Part shown: in pieces, positions 48,215 to 58,049 of the stretch
Numbering within the stretch: the stretch's first letter is position 1
Layout of the letters: every line of letters starts with the position of its first letter
Source: Sipunculus nudus
Taxonomy: Eukaryota; Annelida; Sipuncula; Golfingiida; Sipunculidae
Length of the DNA stretch: 64,000 bases
Reading direction: 5' to 3'
Assembly: GCA_026874595.1 (NCBI GenBank)
Contig: CM049309.1
Coordinates: 74,074,426 to 74,138,425, forward strand
Position numbers and translations under genes: made by a program
The notes under the pieces: model-generated
Databases searched by the model: none
What the model was told of the DNA's origin: nothing
The model's input: the letters and a program-made list of their open reading frames with translations, nothing else

Positions 48215-48711
48215 CTTAAATTATGGTATTCTTAAACTAATAAGAATATTAAGTATACCAGAGGGAGGAGAAAGGGAGTGTAACTTATGTCATAGAATAT
48301 TTAGTGATATAGTAGAACATTTATTCATCAGTTGTCAGAGCTTGGTTAATTTGAGAGTACAGTTGTGGCGAAATATGGAAGAGATAATAGGGTATGAACT
48401 AAGATGTATTTTGGGTAGTATGGACAACAGAGACATTTTAGACATTCTACTTGGAGCAGAATGGCAAGAATTAGAGAGAAATGATGTGAAAGTATTGTGA
48501 AATTGCAAGTTATGTAACAGCGGGATGGGAAATTTTAGATCCATATGGATAATGAGTTTGTATTGTCAGTATAATTAATTATGTTTATGCATCGTGCATC
48601 TGGCTTATGTTTCGTTTGGTTTCACAAAACTGTATTTTGTTAATTTTTCATTATTACAAGCATGTATTGAACTCCTTCTATGTGAAGGGAAATAAAGATC
48701 AATCAATCAAA
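48215..48711 (+). mobile_element. 3' end of a second LINE type
   Basis: An open stretch at about 48,235-48,499 encodes the C-terminal zinc cluster of a LINE ORF2, ECNLCHRIF...EHLFISCQSL (C-x2-C-x9-H-x4-C), followed by a leucine-rich segment ending at a TGA near 48,498. About 200 bp of 3' region follow, ending in AATAAAGATCAATCAATCAAAT, a short tandem 3' tail typical of some LINE clades. The reverse transcriptase itself is absent, so this is a strongly 5'-truncated insertion. The tail and sequence differ from the L1/Tx1-type LINE at 24-30 kb. Confidence 0.75.
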
Positions 48712-49830
48712 TAGGCTGTGGGAGGATTAAAGTTACAAAACTTCATCTTTTAAAGGTACAGAAACATTTACCAAAATATGCATTTTATACCACGCTATTG
48801 GTTTATTCGGGCTGAATACAAAAGTTTCTCAGTAAGAAAAAACCCCGGAACACGGACTTTCTGTCTATAATTAATCTGGGTTTTTTTTCCGTTGTTATGA
48901 TTTTTGGTGTGAGTGAACATAGTCCACGTGTGTCTGTTTACAATACCTGGTCTGCGTGACCAGAGTACGATCTGCGCAGGCGCGACAACTCCCAAACAAG
49001 GAGAAGAAGCATGAAAGAAGAAACAGCCGTCGGGAGATTGTAAAATCTTGTATGTGAAGTTACGCGGTGGCGCACTCGCTATGATGTATGTGTGTTGTGC
49101 CACAGATACCGCCCGCTGCAGGCTTCCTTCCATTTCTGCACAGTATTACCGTTTTTAACTTAATATTGACAGGTACCATTATATTTTATGGAGGGCACAC
49201 GTTATTTAATGTATATCTAACATATACCTGGTATGTAATTCGGTCCCTATAATGGGAATGGTTTTACTGGATACAGATATTTGACTCTGTGTAACAATGG
49301 TAACATCAGGCCAGTTTTACAGATTATATAACAATAACTCTTTTCTCAAAGTTGAATAACCTTTCTGTAATTTCAAGAGGTAGTAATCAATCCAAACATC
49401 ATTGAAATCTGCTGCATTTTCTGCATGAATTCTTATTTTACACGATATCGACACTCACACCATTTTTCGTGATATTCTAGACTAGATGGTGTGTGATTTG
49501 TGCGCGGCGGTGTTATATCATGTCACAGAGCCAGCTGAGTACTGTTCCGGGAAGAATTTCGGCCTCGTGGCAATTAATTTTGCCCAGTCCAGGCTGGTTG
49601 GAAATCTTAAAGGTGCCCATTACCTACCTTAAGAAAAAGAATTTATGTGATTTCTGGCTTCCTCTGTGTATATATTAATGATCTAAGGGTCATACTGGTT
49701 GTGAAAAGTTCTTATAAGGCCTTCTGGAAGGATGTATGAACTTGTTTATCAACAACATGTTTGTAAACAAAGCAATGTTGACAAAAGGGAAAAACATGTA
49801 ACCTAGGGTGGTAGGTTGCATGTATGGGAA
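48712..49830. other. Non-coding flank of the large TIR element
   Basis: No coding family or repeat partner was seen. It ends in the TA dinucleotide at 49,831-49,832 that precedes the terminal inverted repeat. Confidence 0.5.
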
Positions 49831-49832
49831 TA

Positions 49833-50512
49833 AACCGTCAGCCCAGGGCCTTGAGTGTAGACGAATGAGGTACCGATATTTACATACTGGAGCATATTCG
49901 GGGTCCCCTAAGACTTACAGAAATGGTAGTCTGCCGAGTAACCCCAGTTGCGTATGTCCGGGGGGACCCCCAAAGGCACCTAAAAATAGGTCTAAAATAG
50001 ATGGCAACGGTACCAATTAATTTTAACACCATGGTGTCTTCACTGATGAATGAGAACCAAAAACGCAAAACGACAGACATTTTCACCGCTGTTATAGCCC
50101 CGCCAGACCCCCCAAAGGGGCCTAAAAAATTTGGCCTAGAGTAGATGAGACAGGTACCAGGAAAAAAATTATGCCAACTGATCAGGCTCAGTCCACGGTG
50201 CATAAAATGGGTTACTTCAGAATTTTTTTCTGTTGTATAAGGGGTACCAGACGACCCCAAAAATATGTATCCCAACTGCCCCTAGGCCATGTGATACAGC
50301 TATGCCAGCCTAAATGTAACAGCTACCAGTTGAAACCAGGTTTACATGACAGTGTAACTCTTTCGAAATACAAAATGGCTAATAACAGATCCCCCCCCCC
50401 CCCCCATTGTATTTGCTCTGCCACCCCCCCCCCCCCCCCCCCCCCCCGAAAATGACCTTGTGATGCATTTAGACTAGCTCAGATATTCCAGGTACCAAAT
50501 GAAATAAGCCTT
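49833..50512 (+). repeat. Left long terminal inverted repeat
   Basis: About 680 bp matching the reverse complement of 61,086-61,734 with substitutions and indels, including the two C tracts at 50,391-50,405 and 50,425-50,447. Internally it consists of related segments: GGTACC occurs at 49,869, 50,009, 50,153, 50,243 and 50,491, and the block ACCCCC-AAAGG-CCTAAAA...TAGATG...GGTACC appears twice (49,966-50,014 and 50,108-50,158). Confidence 0.88.
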
Positions 50513-50823
50513 TGATATGTAAATGTTTTCATAATTATTGTCATCATTACTGTCCGATTTTGTGCAGTGTTAACAACGAATAAGCAAAAGAAAGGAAGGA
50601 GACAAAAGCAGCAATGGGGGAGGGGGGGGGCAGATTTTTGGTGTGTCCACCATAGCAGCTGATGAGGCGTTTATCGATGTAAATAGATGGTGTTTGGTTT
50701 CGTCATAAATACATGGAGCAGACTTATCATATGGCCTAAAGTTCGTTAATTTAACAGTGTAACATTAATTGCATAATAATAATGTAAAGTTGCTCTGTGT
50801 TCTGTTATTTTATCGAGGTCTTC

Positions 50824-51808
50824 CAGGGGCGTAGCCAGGATTGAGTGAGGGGAGGGGGCCATGATCAGTGGCGGATCCAGAATTTCGAAAACGGGGGGGG
50901 GGCACTAATATGCATGTATGGGTACTATGAAAACTGTTATATATACGTGTATCTGTATGTATATATATTATTATTATTAGTATAACTATACGTTATATAT
51001 TTTAGTGTATGAAAATGTTTATTTTATTCAATTATGAACCATGATTTATTAAGGTTAGTTTCAGGTACATGGGGAGGGTATGGGAGGGGGTGTCCCCCTC
51101 CCATATTGGGAAATTTTTTTAATATGTAATGTAAAGATGACATTTGAGGCAATTTTTACAAAAAACTGAGGATTTCCTTTACCCGAAAAAACAGTTCCCT
51201 CATGTCTTTGCGTAAGAATCAAACTGTAGAGAGGTTCAATATGTAATATTTATATTTCTTCAAAATTATGATATAAAAATAAAACATGTTAAAATCAATT
51301 GATCAAAGGCGCATTTACGTTTATAACTTGCAAAATATTATATTTTAAATGTAATCTCGGAGTGAAATAACTGATATGTTGATGTCTTATGTTAAATTTT
51401 GTTAAACTAAATTTTACCGGGATCTCGAGCACACATCGCGAGTAAGGTACCAACAGAGGATCGAGCCATGAGATTGTCCACGTCCACGGTCAACCCAAAC
51501 TAGGGCCTGGTGCTCTGCAGTTGTTCTGCAGCTGTTAATAAATATCCTCATCCTCAACTAATGAATTTGCAGAGTAATAAAATGCATATAACTTAAATAA
51601 AAATCTTAGAATCTCAAAATCTAATTGCTAATTAATAAAAAGAAATATGAAAAACGAAAATAAACCACGAAAATTGGGAAATTAGATTAAATGAAAGATA
51701 TTGCAGCTCAACGGGGGTCCGCGCGTCCAAGGCGCCCTCTCTGGACCCGCTACTGATACAACGGGGTGGGGCATGGCCCCCTGCGGCCCCCCTCTGGCTA
51801 CGCCCCTG
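50824..51808. mobile_element. CAGGGGCGTAGCCAG-type TIR element, 5-bp target duplication
   Basis: The ends CAGGGGCGTAGCCAG and CTGGCTACGCCCCTG are perfect 15-bp inverted repeats. TCTTC flanks both sides (50,819-50,823 and 51,809-51,813). It contains a second TIR element. Non-coding. The ends resemble widespread non-autonomous animal DNA transposons, but the 5-bp duplication does not fit the 8 bp of hAT. Confidence 0.85.
50866..51755. mobile_element. CAGTGGCGGATCCAG-type TIR element nested in the previous one
   Basis: Left end CAGTGGCGGATCCAG and right end (reverse complemented) CAGTAGCGGGTCCAG lie inside the outer element. The flanks do not form an obvious target duplication. A G-rich and a C-rich segment follow the left end. 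The interior is AT-rich with no coding capacity. Confidence 0.7.
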
Positions 51809-51813
51809 TCTTC

Positions 51814-53020
51814 AGTGTTAAAATACATCAGCGGACGGGATGTTATTTTTTCAGCCATAAATTACCGGCACTGTGAATTTACAGGGAAAGTTGTTAAAAT
51901 ACAGCCAAAATTTATACACCACTGATATTATTGCATGTTAGATGCATTATCTTGCAAGTCATGCCAGTTTTTTTCAGCTTCTGCAATGTGTTTTTCATCA
52001 TGTTGCAACTTTGTACCTATGAAAATCATCAGGTAAGCTACATGTAAGGAATATTTAACCCTGCGTGAAGCGAGGGTTAGCCTATTGTTTTCCCTCGATT
52101 CTGTATGTGTGTGAGGGTGTGTGCGTGTGTGTTTCGGACGGTATCTAGAGACGGTATAACGGGTGCTATTATATAGGCTAGTATTGTGAAAGCATTTACG
52201 AAGTTCGAATTTGGTGTAAATCCAAGCATAAATAACCCCCGAATGAGTGTTTTCATTGGTTTTTATAGCACATTTTGGCCACTTGCGCTGGTGCGCGTGA
52301 CCATACGACCACCTGTGGTGTGGGATCCGCTACGTCATAGTCGACAAGGACGTCACGCTATGCGACTAGTCATTTCTTATACAAGTATTTCGCTATGTGC
52401 TGTTCTTATAAATGCCAAGTGTAGGCCTGTCCCTAACTTGTTACTGCCGTCTTCCATTAAAACAGAATCGCGCTGGCCTACTGTTTTATTTCAAGCACAG
52501 CTTAATATTGTGTGTTTCTTCTGGATGTTGGAATTGACAAGTTTCTGAATGCTGCCGAGGTTATACTTAATTGAAAATGGAAATTAAATCAAGGCATTCC
52601 ATCCCAAATGGTAAGCAAATACAATAATAAAATGTCAGAATTGCGTACTGTTTATTGCAATTACATTTCAAATGTTTAAAAGTAATTCAAGGCTCCGATA
52701 TGCATGTTAATATCAGGTATTCCTCATCCTTGTAACGGACAGTAATACCAACAAAGAAAGAAAACAGATTCATGATGAGCATAGCAGCTCGAGGTATGGT
52801 TAGGTGGGACTATCGGTTGGGGCCGGGCCCCTCCTGCAAAGAGCTCTTGGATATACGTCCATGTACAAATTAGTCAACATATTCTCATCGTGGGGGGGAG
52901 ATGACTTGGGGGACGCCCCCACCCCCACATGTTTGAATTCCCCTCACCTATAAGGCCCGAAGCCTTAAGTTTCTACGCACCTGTGTTTTAATCTTTGGAC
53001 CGAATGCAGGTCATATTGTT
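51814..53020. other. 5' flank of the nuclease gene inside the large element
   Basis: AT-rich sequence with a (TG)n-like stretch at 52,105-52,135 and C/G-rich words at 52,890-52,925. Upstream exons or a promoter should lie here, but I cannot identify them. A 120-codon frame (52,186-52,548) shows no family resemblance. Confidence 0.45.
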
Positions 53021-53024
53021 GCAG

Positions 53025-53085
53025 GAATCTGATGCTGGAAGTAGCAGTGCTAAAGGCAGAGGGATCATGCAACCTGCATCAACTG
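53025..53085 (+). pseudogene. Small putative exon (ESDAGSSA-type)
   Basis: It is preceded by TTGTTGCAG and followed by GTGAGT. It encodes ESDAGSSAKGRG..., closely similar to the start of the next exon (ETDDTGSSAQ at 53,309), so the two look like an exon duplication. Function unknown. Inferred from splice-like borders only. Confidence 0.5.
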
Positions 53086-56000
53086 GTGAGTAGGGCTATA
53101 TCAGGTGGTCAGTATCAGGAGTTTCATAGCTTCGTCAATTGCTTCACAAGCATAGCCTCAGATCCCAGATTATGAAAAAAATTAAGAGAGTTTGTGAAAT
53201 TTGAACAATATTTTAGTTTATTCATGGTTCAGCTCCTCGTTGGATCCGACACCGAAACACTACTAGGCCTCTTGAATCTGGGAAAAAATATATGCCTTAT
53301 TGTTTCAGGAAACTGATGACACGGGTAGCAGTGCCCAGACCCCACAAGGCGAACCTGTGAGATCATGCATCATTTGCAACACCAGTGATGGGGCCAATCT
53401 GAGGCAATTTGACAATAAAACTTGGGCATCTGTGAAAAAAGCAGCAGTTTAGACTGCATGCAGCTAAAGACTGATAAATATCAAAAGGTGACCTCGGAGA
53501 TCAATTTGCAGACAGGCCATTGTGAAGCTTTTTACAATTCCAAACCGTGCTACAAGAATTCACTGCAGTTGAACGACAAACCGGTCACAGCAAGGATGAA
53601 CCTCCACTGAAAAAGCCAGAGACAAGACGAAGGAGTTCGATTCCTCAAGATGATGACAGGGGTCTGCTGAAAGGTTCCAGTATTTTCTGTGGAAAACCAG
53701 GAAAACTATTAGTCAGAAACCAGAGACCTTATCAGAGTGTCTCACTATTGTAGGTTGTCGTAGAATCATAGCAGGGGCACCTCACAGTTCAAATGAGCGG
53801 ATAAAAGGTTTAGTTGATATTGATATAATCGCAAAGGAGGCTCAATATCACAAGTCATTTCGGCGTGTCTATTTTAAAGAGATTGAGCATGTTGAGCAAC
53901 CCCAAAGAAAGCACAGGCTACCAACAGGCAGTTACATACAGACTGCTTCAGCACATTTGCTACATTTATTGAAGCAGAGGTGATTAAAAATGGTCAGGTA
54001 ATGCTGGTGTCATCTTTCTTTGAGATGTACAAGGCAAGGTTTATTGCCAATGGTGGTACAGAAGAGGACATCGAGAGCTTCACGTCGCAGGCTTAGATGA
54101 GAAAAGTGCAGGAAAGATTTAATGAAAAAATATCTACCACCCTTTTTGACATCCGCAAAGGCAATTTTTTGTACAGTTCAGCATTATCTGAGGATACTGC
54201 AAGACAGCGCCTGCAGGGTGAAAAAGAGAAGCACCAAACTGTCATACAATGTGCTGCACTGTATCTAAGGAACCAAATCATACAGATGCCCCAATGGCAA
54301 ACACCGACTCCAACCTCTGCTGAGACTTTGAAAGCCTGCTCACCTGAACTCCCTGACGACCTACAGTTGTTTTTTCAGGACTCTTCTTTGTAGCCTACAC
54401 AGGCCAACTGGTGATACTTACAAGGATGGCGTGGAAAGGAGAGTGAAGGCAATGGCATCAGATGCAGTGTTTAATGCATCACGAGGGTCAGTGCTTCCAA
54501 GGAAGCAAACGGTCCTTGGCTGGGGGATTGGAACACTCACTGGATCCAGCCTCATTCCGCCTATTCTGAATCGTATGGGATATACCCTTAGTTACGACGA
54601 AGTGAGGGCATAAGAAACAGAATTTGCCTTTACGACTCAGGAGTCTGAAAAGGATGCCCCCGATGGTATCGATTTGAGCCCTGATCTTGGAACAGGACTC
54701 GCTTGGATTAATTATGACGTAAACCTAGATACCTTGGATGGCAAAAATACTCTGCATGCCACAGTTGGGATTTGCTACCAAAACAAGACCGAAGCAAATG
54801 AGAATAGTCTCCACAGATGGAGCAGAGGGAGAAACAGGCGACAATTCGACGGACAAGCTCGAAAGATTGCCCCTATGCACCGTCAGCTTAGCAGAGCAAA
54901 GTTTGATGTTCCAGCATCACACATCACCCATTTGCAGCTGTTACTCAACGCATTATTGATTTCTATTGGTTACTGCCATCGCGGGAAATGCCACAGCCAC
55001 TATATGTTGGGTTTATCTCACAATTCGTCCAAGATGACCTTCCAATTCAGAAGATAACATATATGGATCCGATTCCAGCTTCTCTACTAGTAACGATGCA
55101 GGTTGCCTGTGAAACAAATCAGGATTTCATAGTTGTTACATACGACCACGCAGTTGCCCTGAAGGCCTACTCCATTCAGTCACTTGAAGCTCCTTTGTTT
55201 GATCGTCTGTTGATACTGTTGGGGAACTTCCATCTGGAGCTGGCCTTTTATGGAGCTGTTGGAACATACCTCAATGAGTCAGGGGCTGATCACCTTCTCA
55301 CTGAATGCGAAATACTTGCAGAAGGCTCACTGAATGGGTTCATACGAGGGAAACACTATAATCGCTGTTGCAGAGTTCACGAAATTCTGGCTCTTGTGAT
55401 GGAGCGGAAGCTGTATGACAGCTTCTTGACAACGCTTCCACGGGAGAGGCAAGATGTACTTACAACATGGATGAAAGATGTACCATAAGAACGCAGTGAA
55501 ATAGAACCATTCCTAGAAAGCCATCCGATATTCAGAGAGCACATGGAACAATATGAAAAGTTTTTCGCTAATGCTCTTCAGGGTAAATGGGTCCAACAGC
55601 ACAATACTGGTGTGGATACATCTATATGATCAATCGGGTACACCGAAGTCTTATGCGAGCTTTGAGGATGAATGATATTGAGAGTTACATCACCCTTCTT
55701 CCAACAGTAATTGATGTATTCTTTGGGCTCAACCAACCAAATTACGCTCGTTGGGGTGTACTGTTCCTTACAAAACTTGAAACTGCGCACCCGAGGATTC
55801 GTTCGGTACTAGAGAAAGCCCTGGCATTTTCAATTCGAAGAACGCCAAAGGCCTTTTCTAGGACAGCAATTGACCTAACACTGGAGCAAAGCGTAAATAG
55901 AGATGTGGCCTCACCAATGAAGGGAATTGTGGGATTCCAGAACTCCCCCAATGCAATCCGTCGCTGGTGTATGACATCAACCTAGCGAGGAATGTCAGTG

Positions 56001-56720
56001 ACCGAGCTGCGACACATAACAGGACTCTCAGCTGAGGAGCAGCAAAGAGCGCAGCTTCGACCATGGCAAATCAAGAAAGATAACCACCAAATTCAGACTC
56101 TGCTAAAAGCTGTGAGTGAATTATGCGACCCATTCTCTGAACCTGCCATCTCGTCATCCTGCCTGTTGAAAATTGCCACAGGAAAAGGAGCCGCCTCCAA
56201 CACACAGGAGTACCTCAATGATTCTCTATGTACTGGTCATGAGCTGCAGATGGAGTGCGCTGAGGACAGCTCCAGGCTACTAAAGCCAATAAAACGGAGA
56301 AAAGTGGACAAATTTCACTAGCTACACCATTACACAGATGTTCCTCTATCCATCGCACATCCTGATGGTTCAATCATGAAAACCGAAAAGAGCAAGCTTT
56401 TGCAGAAGCTCGAGTCAATGCAAGACGGGATGGAAAACTTGTCTCATATTGATGCAAGTTTGATTGATGATGGACTACTGCTTCATTCCTATCTTTCAGC
56501 GATTGGCCAAATATCCTACGTATATCTTGCAAGAGACCTTTTGAACCTATTTGTGCAACACCTTTGGCAACGGAAAGGTGAGTGGCAGAAAGACCATTAT
56601 GGTCCTATCCTTCGGAAAACGACACTTATTTTATCACATGGCGGCAACTGCCTTCGCATTTCTTTTGATGAAGTTGGCAAGAAGATGACTGTTGATCACC
56701 CATACGTGTTGCAAGGAATC

Positions 56721-57000
56721 CACGAAGAGGCAGATACCTTTCTGGCATTCCATGCTGCTTCTGAGACTGGACGCCTGCTCATCCGAGCCTCAGACACGGA
56801 TGTAATAGTCATAATCATAGGTATGCTTTGGCGGAACAAGCTGGACGGAATACCATTGAAGCCTATAATAAGGAATATGGGTCTGGCAACAGAAAAAGAT
56901 ATATTGATGTAACCCGCATTGTCTTGGTTTAGAGACAAAACAAGTTGGCTTAGCTGCGGCATTGCCAGGCTTATATGCTTTCACCGGCTGTGACTTCACA
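56721..57000 (+). other. XPG/FEN1-like nuclease core motifs, copy A
   Basis: E-E-A-D at 56,724-56,735, D-T-D at 56,793-56,801 and G-C-D at 56,986-56,994 correspond to the EAEA, DxD and GxD acidic clusters that bind metal ions in XPG-I/FEN1-type (PIN-like) nucleases. The motifs lie on either side of a frameshift near 56,880. Confidence 0.7.
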
Positions 57001-57222
57001 GCGTCGTTCTACAGAAAAGGAAAAATCAAACCGTATGAACTCCTAGAAAATGACAGCGATGGAACCTTCGTCAATTTCTTTCGAAGCATGTCATCGCGGG
57101 ACGAACTCAAACAAGAGATTGCCGAGATCTACATATGTTCCTTGTATGGGATGAATGGAGTTAAGGATGTTAATGAGGCAAGGTTCAAGAAACTTCAAGA
57201 ACTGACAGGAAAAATCAGAAAG

Positions 57223-57389
57223 GTGAGATTATAAAAAGAAATAAGTAGTGACAAGAAATATATTGTATAATACGGAATAATTCATGAAGCAATGAAATAT
57301 AAGCAGTGAAATATAAAAATCATTCTTCACATGATTAACATTCAAGTAATTGTACTTACTGTTGCAGCCGATTTGTTCTGTCATTTCAG
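57223..57389 (+). other. Intron in the last part of the nuclease gene, copy A
   Basis: 167 bp with GTGAGA donor after ATCAGAAAG and TTTCAG acceptor before GATAACCAG. The reading frame continues in phase 0 across it. An identical intron is in copy B (about 60,155-60,321). Confidence 0.75.
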
Positions 57390-58049
57390 GATAACCAGAT
57401 GGCCAACATAAAGAAAGTTGACTGCGCGCTACTTCCCCCCTGTGGGAAGACCTTGAAGAATAAGATCCAACGGGCTCATTACGTGAGCATTATCTGGGGT
57501 AATGCAGACACCTCAGAGCAAACTCAAGAGCTAGACCCACTCAAGTATGGATGGAAGGCAGAAAACGGTAATTATGTACCAGATTGGTTTCCTTGGCCTG
57601 CTGAACCAGAAAAACTTTTCCCTGATAATCATGAGAAGGAAACTGTCCCAGATGACACTGACAGCGGGTCCGATTCCGAACCCGAATGGAGCGATGATTC
57701 TGATAGCATGGATAGTGACAGCGAGGCCTGAAATCACTTGACTAACAAGGACAGTGCCTACTTATTGCAATATGAAAGGTTAGATCCAAACAACACTTTC
57801 ACCATTCGGCTAAAATAAAAGATTTTTTCCATGCTTCTCGCTCAAATTTTCATTTTCTGTGTGATGACATGGATGACACATTGATACATTATTAGCATAT
57901 GATAGGGAGTTTGCAGTTACTTACCGACTACAACTTCAACTCCGGTACAAGGTTTATCATACTCTTCAGTCAACACCGTCCTCAGCCGTCTGTGAATTCA
58001 GTTCCATAATTGAAGTGTAAGTCGGAAAGTTCCGCAAACTGCCTTAACC

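Larger units (their letters stand above)
53309..57731 (+). pseudogene. Zinc-binding protein with XPG/FEN1-like nuclease domain, copy A (degenerate)
   Basis: Motifs appear in linear order across several frames: a Cys pair RSCIICNTS (53,360); a GHCEAFYNS segment (53,518); FCGK...LVRNQ (53,690); DIDIIAKEAQYHK (53,815); LPRKQTVLGWGIGTLTGS (54,500); a GNFHLELAFYGAVG and GSLNGFIRGKHYNRC region (55,220-55,375); NYARWGVLFLTKL and DLTLEQSVN (55,738-55,900). The nuclease signature is HEEAD (56,721), SDTDV (56,790) and GCDFT (56,986), the acidic-residue order of XPG-I/FEN1 nucleases. A GT-AG intron spans 57,223-57,389. The last exon has LPPCGKTLKN and an acidic tail to 57,731. AATAAA follows at 57,814. 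Stops at 55,486, 55,983 and 56,319 and frame changes near 53,450, 53,550, 53,740, 55,590 and 56,880 make it non-functional. This order recurs in a large invertebrate and fish protein family I know from memory without a settled name. Relatives often end in a Cys-rich CXC domain, absent here. Confidence 0.75.

Noticed and set aside
49808-50455. Open frames in the long inverted repeat as terminal proteins
   Set aside because: Equivalent frames in the right repeat are broken or shifted. The similarity is at DNA level only.
52186-52548. 120-codon frame upstream of the nuclease gene as its first exon
   Set aside because: No donor site leading into 53,025 could be recognised and the sequence matches no part of the family I know.
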